This document shows, one piece after another, positions 1 through 5,537 of a stretch of DNA of 5,537 bases; positions within the stretch are counted from its first letter, which is position 1; the number at the start of each line of letters is the position of its first letter. The stretch spans positions 1-5,537 of the forward strand of contig JAGLLQ010000352.1 in assembly GCA_023140455.1 (NCBI GenBank). The letters run 5' to 3'. This DNA is from Desulfobacteraceae bacterium (GTDB taxonomy: Bacteria; Desulfobacterota; Desulfobacteria; Desulfobacterales; Desulfobacteraceae). The notes beneath the pieces were generated by a model. It made no database searches and was not told the DNA's origin. It saw only the letters and a list, made by a program, of their open reading frames with translations. A program made the translations under genes and the position numbers.

Positions 1-1271
1 AAGATGCCCAGGCAGACAAGGCTCCCATCCAAAGGCTTGCTGATACGATTTCCAATTATTTTGTCCCAGCAGTTGTCTTTGCAAGTTTGATAACCTTTGG
101 TATTTGGTATTTTTATGCTGACTTGTCACATCTTCAAAAGACAGACCAATTTCTGTTTTCCTTTGAACTGATGATTGCAGTCCTTGTTATAGCCTGCCCG
201 TGTGCTCTTGGTCTTGCTACCCCCACAGCAATTATGGTGGGAAGCGGTGTAGGCCTGAACCGTGGAATTTTGTTTAAAAAAGGCTCTGTTCTGGAAAATA
301 TTTCAAAACTTGATATTGTCCTTTTTGATAAAACCGGAACCATTACAAAAGGAAAACCTGAAGTTACAGGAGTTTATCCGATACCTGAATTAACAGAAGA
401 AAAACTTTTAAAGCTTGCTGCCAGCGCTGAAGCAAATTCATCCCATCCTTTGGCACTTGCAGTGGTAAACAAGGCAAAAAAATCAGGGATCTCGCCTGAA
501 AAAACAATAGACTCCAAAGAAATTAGTGGTTTTGGAATCAAGTGTACTCTGGATGGCCAATCACTTAAAGCCGGCAATTTTAAGTTAATCAAAGATGATA
601 TGTTTGATGACGAAATAAAACAACTTGGTCAAAAACTTACAAGCCAGGGAAAAACTACTATATACATTTCTTTGAATAAAAAAATATCAGGGGTCCTGGC
701 ACTTTCAGATGTCATCAAAACCGATTCAAAAAAAGCTATTGAGATGATCCATAAATCAGGCATAAAGACTGCTCTAATTTCCGGAGATAATTATGCAGCT
801 GCAAAAGCTGTTGCTGCAGAAGTTGGAATTGACGAGGTAGAAGCTGAAGTACTTCCTGAAGACAAAATAAACTATGTAAAAAAATGGCAGGAACAAGGTC
901 TGAAAGTCGGCATGGTTGGAGATGGTATTAATGATGCCCCAGCCCTTGCAAAGGCTGATATTGGCATTGCCATCGGTTCAGGCACTGACGTTGCAAAAGA
1001 GACCGGAGATGTGGTGCTTATAAAAAATAGTCTTCTTGATGTAGACAGATCCATACGGCTTGGTAAAAAAACATTAAAAACCATAAAACTCAATTTTTTC
1101 TGGGCATTTTTCTATAATCTTTTAATGATTCCCATTGCAGCAGGCATACTTTATCCTATCTATGGCATTGTCCTGAAGCCTGAATTTGCAAGCATTGCCA
1201 TGTGGCTTTCATCATTATCTGTTGTTGGCAATTCATTGTTACTAAAGAGGTATGAGAAAAAACTTAATTGA
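1..1271 (+). CDS. copA: Cu(I)-translocating P1B-type ATPase, C-terminal part (5' end outside window)
   Basis: This is a heavy-metal pump of the inner membrane that uses ATP to export Cu(I) from the cytoplasm. The reading frame is open from base 3 (first full codon GAT) to the TGA at 1269-1271, giving 422 visible residues. The start, any N-terminal metal-binding domains and the first membrane helices lie off the left edge. In order I see the membrane metal site CPC (195-203), the phosphorylation motif DKTGT (327-341), the P1B-specific HP dipeptide in SSHPLA (444-449), SGDN, and the hinge GDGINDAP (918-941). Two C-terminal membrane helices carry the YN pair (1113-1118) and MWLSS (1200-1214). 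CPC plus YN plus MxxSS is the Cu(I)/Ag(I) subgroup signature, so a Zn/Cd/Pb pump is unlikely. All catalytic residues in view are intact. Export is the family's usual direction; a slower cuproprotein-assembly pump (CopA2/FixI-like) cannot be excluded. An ORF caller would start this gene at TTG 87, but the frame clearly continues upstream. Confidence 0.95.
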   Translation, partial: DAQADKAPIQRLADTISNYFVPAVVFASLITFGIWYFYADLSHLQKTDQFLFSFELMIAVLVIACPCALGLATPTAIMVGSGVGLNRGILFKKGSVLENISKLDIVLFDKTGTITKGKPEVTGVYPIPELTEEKLLKLAASAEANSSHPLALAVVNKAKKSGISPEKTIDSKEISGFGIKCTLDGQSLKAGNFKLIKDDMFDDEIKQLGQKLTSQGKTTIYISLNKKISGVLALSDVIKTDSKKAIEMIHKSGIKTALISGDNYAAAKAVAAEVGIDEVEAEVLPEDKINYVKKWQEQGLKVGMVGDGINDAPALAKADIGIAIGSGTDVAKETGDVVLIKNSLLDVDRSIRLGKKTLKTIKLNFFWAFFYNLLMIPIAAGILYPIYGIVLKPEFASIAMWLSSLSVVGNSLLLKRYEKKLN

Positions 1272-1470
1272 AACATGTACCTGAATATTTGCCATAAAAA
1301 ATCTACCTTTAGGCTAAATGTCAACAAATAATATATTTTAATATATTGGTTTAACCCATGCTGCTGGAAAGCCATACACAACAATTGTAAGTTCTGAAAA
1401 AATTTAATAAATATAGAACAGGCTTTCTTGTTCATGTATATCTCATGCTTTTTATACAAAAAGAGATCCC
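1272..1470. other. Convergent intergenic region with weak hairpins
   Basis: This 199-bp AT-rich gap lies between the 3' ends of copA (plus) and the DUF2284 gene (minus). I see no credible gene in it. It holds a purely A/T inverted repeat, AATATAT-TTTA-ATATATT (1330-1347). A second imperfect hairpin pairs ATCTC (1440-1444) with GAGAT (1463-1467) and TTTTT (1449-1453) with AAAAA (1458-1462), with a 4-nt bulge, directly beyond the DUF2284 stop codon. Neither has the GC-rich stem plus U-tract of a canonical terminator. Confidence 0.5.
1416..1433 (+). terminator. Candidate hairpin between convergent genes
   Basis: GAACAGG-CTTT-CTTGTTC folds into a 7-bp stem with one G·U pair and a 4-nt loop when transcribed from the plus strand, about 145 bp after the copA stop. 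No U-run follows at once; the nearest T5 run is at 1449-1453. On the minus strand the stem carries one A·C mismatch but is followed by a T-rich stretch. It is the best hairpin in the convergent gap, but only a weak terminator candidate. Confidence 0.25.
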
Positions 1471-1971
1471 TCATTCGATCAGGACAAACGCATAGCGATT
1501 GGGGACTTCTTCTTTGGATTGGAGGGGTTTGCAGGGGAGTCCTAAACCATGAGCAGTTTTGTAAGTATCTATACCGAAACTTTGCTCACAGGGCCGTATT
1601 TTAAGCGGCATATGGCAGGGTTTACCTGAGTCAATTCTGCAATTTTTACACAAGTGACAGCAATGCATGGCACATGCGAAATAATAACCATCTAGAAATG
1701 CGGCTCGTTCTATTTTTCTGGCAATATTACTTAGTTTTACACTGTCATGATGATGAATCAGAAGGATTTTTTGATATTGAAGAATGGTTTCTTGTGCAGC
1801 TTCAAAGCTAAGTCCTCTGGAACTGCATTTAATCCGATTGGGCTCAAACTGGTCTTCACAACCCCATAAACATTTTAAGATTGTTCTGCGATCAAAAAAG
1901 ATGTCGTTGGATGAAATAACGACTGCATGGGCAGCGTCACCTTTTTTTGCCAGTTCAATGTATTTTTCCAT
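1471..1971 (-). CDS. DUF2284-type cysteine-rich putative metal-binding protein
   Basis: This 166-residue protein has 11 cysteines and matches my memory of DUF2284 ('predicted metal-binding protein'), a family common in anaerobic bacteria and archaea with no established biochemical role. The N-terminal half has KCxxGC (C34, C38) and C49 before a helical stretch ending in QYQKILLI. The C-terminal half has the dense cluster C100, C104, C105, C108, C111 and C119, then RPC (C128) and the family-like FGID segment. This spacing suggests a ferredoxin-like Fe-S or other metal site, which is inference. There is no signal peptide or membrane segment, so it should be cytoplasmic. The ATG is supported by GGAG 8 nt upstream (plus-strand CTCC, 1980-1983) and a good promoter behind it. 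The gene diverges from the LysR regulator across 140 bp and is its most likely target. The length is somewhat short but within what I expect for the family. Confidence 0.8.
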   Translation of the reverse strand: MEKYIELAKKGDAAHAVVISSNDIFFDRRTILKCLWGCEDQFEPNRIKCSSRGLSFEAAQETILQYQKILLIHHHDSVKLSNIARKIERAAFLDGYYFACAMHCCHLCKNCRIDSGKPCHMPLKIRPCEQSFGIDTYKTAHGLGLPCKPLQSKEEVPNRYAFVLIE

Positions 1972-2018
1972 TATAGATTCTCCAATATCAGTTTGTTTTT
2001 CAATAACAAGTAAAATTT

Positions 2019-2033
2019 AATCATAAAGTGATT
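2019..2033. promoter_or_regulatory. Inverted repeat AATCA-N5-TGATT, possible LysR subsite
   Basis: This perfect 5-bp interrupted palindrome is centred at 2026. It touches the -35 box of the lysR promoter (2032-2037) and lies at the predicted start of the DUF2284 transcript. It shares the ATCA/TGAT core of the two other repeats in this gap but lacks the T-N11-A spacing. A role in repression is inference. Confidence 0.3.
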
Positions 2034-2059
2034 GACAGTCATTGTATGGATCGTATAAC
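2032..2059 (+). promoter_or_regulatory. Sigma-70-type promoter for the lysR gene
   Basis: TTGACA (2032-2037, perfect consensus) and TATAAC (2054-2059) are separated by 16 bp. The predicted transcription start is near 2066, giving a leader of about 46 nt to the ATG at 2112. The element overlaps the oppositely directed DUF2284 promoter almost completely, and the LysR-box palindrome at 2060-2074 sits on the predicted start. That placement suits negative autoregulation. An alternative extended -10, TGATACAAT (2081-2089), has no good -35. Confidence 0.6.
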
Positions 2060-2069
2060 ATCATGTCAA
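2041..2069 (-). promoter_or_regulatory. Sigma-70-type promoter for the DUF2284 gene
   Basis: Read on the minus strand, TTGACA (2069-2064, perfect) and TACAAT (2046-2041) are separated by the optimal 17 bp. The predicted start is near 2034, leaving a leader of about 60 nt before the ATG at 1971. The -35 box lies inside the LysR-box palindrome at 2060-2074, so a bound regulator would touch RNA polymerase directly. Confidence 0.6.
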
Positions 2070-2074
2070 ATGAT
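2060..2074. promoter_or_regulatory. LysR box (T-N11-A palindrome)
   Basis: ATCAT-N5-ATGAT is a perfect interrupted palindrome containing T2061-N11-A2073, the classic half-site geometry of LysR-type regulators. It covers the -35 of the DUF2284 promoter and the predicted start of lysR. In the usual LysR scheme this would be the activation subsite for the divergent gene and the autorepression site. The binding assignment is inferred from motif and position. Confidence 0.5.
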
Positions 2075-2077
2075 TAG

Positions 2078-2098
2078 TTTTGATACAATACATCAAAA
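2078..2098. promoter_or_regulatory. Inverted repeat TTTTGAT-N7-ATCAAAA, possible LysR recognition subsite
   Basis: This is a perfect 7-bp interrupted palindrome, the longest in the gap. Its centre (2088) is 21 bp from that of the 2060-2074 box, two helical turns, so both would face the same side of the DNA. Its centre is about 54 bp upstream of the predicted DUF2284 start, a fair position for the recognition subsite of a LysR tetramer. It lies inside the lysR leader. Confidence 0.4.
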
Positions 2099-2111
2099 AA
2101 AGTGATGCCAA

Positions 2112-2996
2112 ATGGAGATCAGTCATCTTAAAGTGTTTCAAATGGTTGCACAGGCAGGAAGTGTTTCAAGTGCTGCCAAGAATTTAAATTGTGTTCAATC
2201 CAATGTCACAGCACGTATTAAAAATCTGGAGGATGAACTGGGCACAACATTGTTTTATCGCAAACCAAGGGGAATGATAGCAACACCTTCAGGGCGTATA
2301 TTGCTGGATTACGCTAAACAGATTCTTCATTTGGAAAAAGAAGCCAAAAAGGCGCTATTGGATGATAAGATTCAAGGTCAATTGCTGCTGGGCGCATTTG
2401 AATCAGTAGCTGCGGTTCGGTTGCCCATTCTTTTGGCAAAGTACCATCGCTTTTATCCGGATGTGGATCTTTCACTGATCACAGGCACAAGTGCCGAGCT
2501 TTGTCAAAAAGTGCTCAACTATGAGATCGACGGTGCATTTGTCACTGATGAATACAAGGTTACAGGCATGAAGTGGACAGAAGCATTTCGTGAAGAGCTT
2601 GTTTTGGTTTATCCCTCCGGCAAAGCATCTCCGAAAACAGCAGCCCAAAAAGGCGTATTGGTATTTCCAAGGCCCTGTGCCTATAGAGAACGATTAGAAA
2701 AATGGTTCCAGGAAAAAGGGCTTTCTCTTAATCAAAGAATGGAACTAGGATCTGCTGACGGTATGATAGAATGTGTTGCAGCCGGAATGGGGGTTACTAT
2801 TCTCCCATTTTCACTGGTCAAAAAAGCATCAGAATCAGGTATCGTCTCAATCCACAGAATTGGTAAAAAGCTGGAATCGGTTCCAATAATGTTCATCAAG
2901 AGAGAAGATACCATGATTTCAAAATCCTTGAGTGCTTTTTTAGAATTAATTGCGCATCAACATAATAAAAGAGATCAGATCTACGTTGACCCTTGA
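2112..2996 (+). CDS. LysR-family transcriptional regulator (YofA/SoxR-like effector domain)
   Basis: This 294-residue protein has the standard LysR length and layout. The N-terminal winged helix-turn-helix covers about residues 1-60, with the family's SVSSAAKNLNCVQSNVTARI core at about 17-36. A linker helix follows (about 62-85), then a periplasmic-binding-protein-like effector domain from about residue 89. The segments AAVRLP, YPDVDLSL, DGAFV and EELVLVYP resemble the subgroup I know as YofA/SoxR-like; that label is from memory. An in-frame TGA at 2103-2105 leaves ATG 2112 as the start. No good Shine-Dalgarno precedes it, and an out-of-frame ATG at 2105 opens an 8-codon ORF over the start, so translation may be weak. 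It is divergent from the DUF2284 gene, whose promoter carries a LysR box, so control of that gene and of itself is the simplest reading. The effector is unknown. Cys27, Cys131, Cys189 and Cys221 make redox sensing conceivable but unproven. Confidence 0.92.
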   Translation: MEISHLKVFQMVAQAGSVSSAAKNLNCVQSNVTARIKNLEDELGTTLFYRKPRGMIATPSGRILLDYAKQILHLEKEAKKALLDDKIQGQLLLGAFESVAAVRLPILLAKYHRFYPDVDLSLITGTSAELCQKVLNYEIDGAFVTDEYKVTGMKWTEAFREELVLVYPSGKASPKTAAQKGVLVFPRPCAYRERLEKWFQEKGLSLNQRMELGSADGMIECVAAGMGVTILPFSLVKKASESGIVSIHRIGKKLESVPIMFIKREDTMISKSLSAFLELIAHQHNKRDQIYVDP

Positions 2997-3021
2997 AGGA
3001 AAACTCAACAAGCAACATGCT

Positions 3022-3058
3022 GCGGTTAAGTTGCAGATGTTCAGGTAACTGCTTTTAT
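3022..3058 (+). terminator. Candidate rho-independent terminator after lysR
   Basis: GCGGTTA (3022-3028) pairs with TAACTGC (3046-3052) as a 7-bp stem with one G·U pair and a 17-nt loop, and TTTTAT (3053-3058) follows at once. It begins 26 bp after the lysR stop. An alternative fold pairs AACAT-CTGC (3014-3023, one bulged G) with GCAGATGTT (3033-3041). The long loop and short U-tract make it a modest candidate. Confidence 0.4.
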
Positions 3059-3229
3059 AGATTGGATGGATCAACTTATTTTTGATAATGACCGATTCTC
3101 ATGAAACGATTCTCAGCACAAGAGAGGGTGTATGTTTCCCATAGAATGGGCTACGCCGATGCATCAAAATTTATAATATGCTATACTAAATTTTCTTATG
3201 GCAAATAATTCAGATATGTACAGATTAAC

Positions 3230-3259
3230 TTGACAAAAAACAATATCCTATTCTATATC
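3230..3259 (+). promoter_or_regulatory. Sigma-70-type promoter for the hydrolase-glpK unit
   Basis: TTGACA (3230-3235, perfect) and TATATC (3254-3259) are separated by 18 bp, which predicts a start near 3266 and a leader of about 63 nt. It is the only good promoter I see between lysR and glpK, so it probably serves both the hydrolase and glpK. Confidence 0.5.
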
Positions 3260-3328
3260 CTAATATAATGAATTATCATTGTTATTCCAAAGTCACCTAC
3301 ATACTTAAAACAATACAAAGGAAAAACC

Positions 3329-4261
3329 ATGATTAAAAACACGTTCACATTTAAAGGTTCTGACGGGGAAGAGATCTTTTCACACAAATGGCTGCCTGGA
3401 GACAACGCAGAAGTTAAAGCGATAGTCCAGATAGCACATGGCATGGCAGAGCATTCAGCAAGATATGAACGTTTTGCTGAGATGCTTACAGCAAACAATT
3501 TTGGAGTATATGCAAATGACCACAGAGGACACGGTCAAACTGCAGGTACAATTGAAAACCTTGGATATTTTGCTGATAGCAATGGCTGGGATTTAGTTGT
3601 AAGTGATATGAATCAATTGACAAAAACCATTAAAAACAATCACCCTGATGTTCCGGTGTTTTTATTTGGTCACTCAATGGGGTCTTTTCTTTGCCGTGAT
3701 TATATGTTTACATATCCCAATATAGTCAATGGTGTTATCCTTTCTGCAACAGCATGCGACCCCGGTCTTTTAGGATATGCAGGCATTATTATCTCAAAAA
3801 TAGCAAGCACAATCAAAGGTAAAAAATCCCTGAGCCCTTTAATGGATAATCTCTCCTTTGGAAGCTTTAACAAATCATTTAAACCAAACCGCACAAAATT
3901 TGACTGGTTAAGCAGGGATGATGCTGAAGTAGATAAATATATAAATGATCCATTTTGCGGTACTATATTTACAGCAGGTTTTTTTAATGACCTTGTAAAA
4001 GGAATAAAAAAAATTAACCATCCTTCAAATATTCAAAAAATCCCCAAAGACCTGCCTGCGTATCTATTTGCCGGCTCTAATGATCCTGTAGGAGATTTTA
4101 CAAAAGGGGTAAAAAAAGTTTATCAGGCGTATAAAAATGCTGGTATAAAGGATCTGAATATAAAGTTCTATGAAGACGGCCGCCATGAAATGTTAAATGA
4201 AACCAACCGCGAAGAAGTCTACAAAGATATAATAGATTGGCTTGAGCAACATTTATCATAA
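3329..4261 (+). CDS. Alpha/beta hydrolase, monoacylglycerol lipase/lysophospholipase-like
   Basis: This 310-residue protein belongs to the alpha/beta hydrolase group with serine-aminopeptidase/Hydrolase_4 architecture, which includes monoacylglycerol lipases and PldB-type lysophospholipases. The early HGMAEHSARY motif (37-46) supplies the oxyanion region and is typical of monoglyceride lipases. The nucleophile elbow is GHSMG with Ser116. The acid is most likely Asp252 in AGSNDPVGD and the base His286 in GRHEM, so the triad looks complete. A cap of about residues 145-235 lies between strands. There is no signal peptide or membrane helix, so it should act in the cytoplasm or at the inner membrane face. 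AAAGGA (3317-3322) is 6 nt before the ATG. glpK starts 39 bp downstream without a terminator, which favours (mono)acylglycerol or a related glycerol ester as substrate. Lysophospholipase activity is the main alternative, since sequence alone does not separate the two. Confidence 0.88.
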   Translation: MIKNTFTFKGSDGEEIFSHKWLPGDNAEVKAIVQIAHGMAEHSARYERFAEMLTANNFGVYANDHRGHGQTAGTIENLGYFADSNGWDLVVSDMNQLTKTIKNNHPDVPVFLFGHSMGSFLCRDYMFTYPNIVNGVILSATACDPGLLGYAGIIISKIASTIKGKKSLSPLMDNLSFGSFNKSFKPNRTKFDWLSRDDAEVDKYINDPFCGTIFTAGFFNDLVKGIKKINHPSNIQKIPKDLPAYLFAGSNDPVGDFTKGVKKVYQAYKNAGIKDLNIKFYEDGRHEMLNETNREEVYKDIIDWLEQHLS

Positions 4262-4300
4262 TAATTGCCAGAATAATTATTAAACAATTATGAGGACATT

Positions 4301-5537
4301 ATGAGCGAATATTTATTATCGCTGGATCAGGGGACAACAAGTTCGAGAGCTATCCTTTTCAATAGAAATGGAGAAATCGTCAGACAATGCAGTAAGGAAT
4401 TCAAACAAATATATCCGCAACCGGGCTGGGTTGAACACAACCCCAAAGAAATATGGGAAAGCCAGCTTGAAGTGACGCAAAAAGTCATTAAAGATTCAAA
4501 AATTTCTCCTTCAAAAATTGCAGGAATTGGAATTACAAATCAAAGAGAAACAACAATTATCTGGGATAAAAATACAGGTGAACCTGTTTATAATGCGATT
4601 GTCTGGCAGTGCAGGCGGACAGCAGATACATGCAGGCGTTTTTCACAACAGGGCTGGGACCAGAAAATTAGAAAAAAAACAGGCTTAGTTCTTGATGCAT
4701 ATTTTTCAGGCACTAAAGCAAGATGGATTTTAAAACACATTCCAGGCGTAAAAGAGAAAGCTAAAAAAGGAAAACTTTTATTTGGGACAATTGACACCTG
4801 GCTGATATGGAACCTTACAAAGGGCAAAGTCCATGCAACTGACTATTCAAATGCTTCCAGAACCATGCTTTATAATATTAATGATCTGACTTGGGATGAT
4901 GAAATTCTCAACTTTTTCAGAATCCCCGAATCAATATTACCGGAAGTAAGACCATCAAGCGGCAATTTTGGTAAAAGTGCCAAAGAATTTTTTGGAGTAG
5001 AAATACCCATAGCCGGAGTTGCCGGAGATCAGCAGGCTGCACTTTTCGGTCAAAGTTGTTTTTCTCCTGGAATGACCAAATGTACATACGGTACAGGTTC
5101 TTTTATGCTTATGAATACAGGTGAAAAAATTGTAAAATCACAAACCGGTCTTCTAACAACCATTGCCTGGGGACTTGATGAAAAAATAACATATGCTCTT
5201 GAGGGAAGTGCATTTATTGCCGGGGCAGCTATTCAATGGCTGAGAGATGAAATGTGTATCATAAAAGACAGTGCGCAATCAGAAGAATTTGCAGCAAAAG
5301 TAAAAGATACAGGAGATGTCTATTTTGTACCGGCTTTTGTTGGACTTGGTGCCCCTCACTGGGATATGTATGCAAGAGGTACCATTGTCGGCATTACAAG
5401 AGGGACAAACAGATATCATATAGTCCGTGCTGCCCTTGAAGCTATAGCATATCAGACCAACGATATTGTAAATGCAATGCTTGCTGATGCAAAAATGGAT
5501 CTTAAAAAGCTAAGAGTTGATGGTGGAGCTGTACAAA
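4301..5537 (+). CDS. glpK: Glycerol kinase, 3' end outside window
   Basis: This enzyme phosphorylates glycerol with ATP to sn-glycerol-3-phosphate in the cytoplasm. The frame from ATG 4301 stays open for 412 residues to the window edge; the family is about 500 residues, so roughly the last 85-90 are missing. The FGGY-kinase fold is clear: [10 protein letters not shown] near the N-terminus (D9), glycerol-site residues R82 and E83 in ITNQRETT, Y134 in LDAYFSGTK, and the catalytic base D243 in [11 protein letters not shown]. Nucleotide-binding TYGTGSFML (from T262), [10 protein letters not shown] (R359) and DGGAVQ (D407) follow. These match the known E. coli residues R83, E84, Y135 and D245 with a one- or two-residue offset. 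GAGGA (4292-4296) precedes the start. It is probably co-transcribed with the hydrolase; the gap holds only an A/T-only hairpin. The loop before D243 reads AKEFFG, with Glu where HPr-phosphorylated Gram-positive GlpKs have His, so PTS-type phospho-activation is unlikely. Confidence 0.96.
   Translation, partial: MSEYLLSLDQGTTSSRAILFNRNGEIVRQCSKEFKQIYPQPGWVEHNPKEIWESQLEVTQKVIKDSKISPSKIAGIGITNQRETTIIWDKNTGEPVYNAIVWQCRRTADTCRRFSQQGWDQKIRKKTGLVLDAYFSGTKARWILKHIPGVKEKAKKGKLLFGTIDTWLIWNLTKGKVHATDYSNASRTMLYNINDLTWDDEILNFFRIPESILPEVRPSSGNFGKSAKEFFGVEIPIAGVAGDQQAALFGQSCFSPGMTKCTYGTGSFMLMNTGEKIVKSQTGLLTTIAWGLDEKITYALEGSAFIAGAAIQWLRDEMCIIKDSAQSEEFAAKVKDTGDVYFVPAFVGLGAPHWDMYARGTIVGITRGTNRYHIVRAALEAIAYQTNDIVNAMLADAKMDLKKLRVDGGAVQ

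Larger units (their letters stand above)
2997..3328. other. 332-bp intergenic region: lysR terminator, possible gene remnant, hydrolase promoter
   Basis: No convincing intact gene lies here. The left end holds a candidate terminator (3022-3058). Next, a short frame after a stop (3030-3104) encodes a LysR-tail-like segment, TAFIDWMDQL, and may be a decayed remnant. The 9-bp sequence CGATTCTCA is repeated at 3093-3101 and 3107-3115 (14-bp period). A 35-codon ORF (3101-3208) starts in ATGA overlap with the remnant's stop but has no ribosome binding site. The right end carries the hydrolase promoter and leader, with a small palindrome AATGA-ATTA-TCATT (3267-3280) at the predicted transcription start. 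Confidence 0.5.

Noticed and set aside
1160..1474. 104-codon minus-strand ORF whose ATG overlaps the DUF2284 stop (ATGA).
   Set aside because: About a third of it is antisense to the conserved end of copA, it has no Shine-Dalgarno, and the protein resembles nothing I know. The overlap is probably chance.
1784..2020. 78-codon plus-strand ORF opposite the DUF2284 gene.
   Set aside because: It is a shadow of a well-supported cysteine-rich gene and runs into the promoter region without its own start signals.
3264..3283. Fur-box-like sequence TATAATGA-ATTA-TCATTGTT near the hydrolase start site.
   Set aside because: It resembles the 19-bp Fur consensus only if one base is inserted at the centre, and it does not fit the 7-1-7 form on the left half. 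The region is AT-rich, so chance is likely, and the genes have no iron link.
4259..4282. 8-bp hairpin between the hydrolase and glpK as a terminator or attenuator.
   Set aside because: The stem is made only of A/T pairs and has no U-tract after it; it should not stop transcription.
4588..4827. 79-codon minus-strand ORF within glpK, and a 61-codon plus-strand ORF at 5254-5439.
   Set aside because: Both are out-of-frame shadows of the continuously open glpK frame (4301-5537), whose motifs are intact.

Overview
The window is AT-rich by eye and looks like a chromosomal segment of an anaerobic bacterium. A sulfate reducer of the Desulfobacterota (Desulfobacteraceae-like) is my best guess. It rests on the overall flavour of the proteins, such as a DUF2284 cysteine-rich protein, and on codon use; no marker gene settles it. 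I see no mobile element, CRISPR array, tRNA or rRNA.

Layout. (1) Positions 1-1271, plus strand: the C-terminal 422 residues of a Cu(I)-exporting P1B-type ATPase (CopA), cut by the left edge. (2) Positions 1272-1470: a short convergent intergenic region with weak hairpins. (3) Positions 1471-1971, minus strand: a small cysteine-rich DUF2284-type putative metal/Fe-S-binding protein. (4) Positions 1972-2111: a compact divergent control region. Two good sigma-70-type promoters on opposite strands overlap here, with three TCA/TGA-type inverted repeats interleaved, one of them a proper T-N11-A LysR box. (5) Positions 2112-2996, plus strand: a complete LysR-type regulator. (6) Positions 2997-3328: a non-coding stretch with a likely terminator after lysR, a short possible gene remnant, and a good promoter for the next unit. 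(7) Positions 3329-4261, plus strand: a monoacylglycerol lipase/lysophospholipase-like alpha/beta hydrolase. (8) Positions 4301-5537, plus strand: glycerol kinase GlpK, cut by the right edge after 412 residues.

How the parts may work together. The divergent lysR/DUF2284 pair has the classic geometry of a LysR regulator controlling itself and its divergent neighbour; the inducer is unknown. The hydrolase and glpK are 39 bp apart, share one visible promoter and make a simple pathway: glycerol released from (mono)acylglycerol is phosphorylated to glycerol-3-phosphate. The copper ATPase appears to be an unrelated neighbour.

Most of the window is ordinary. The overlapping divergent promoter/operator region and the lipase-glycerol kinase operon are the points most worth a second look. 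I find no clear evidence of an undescribed system.
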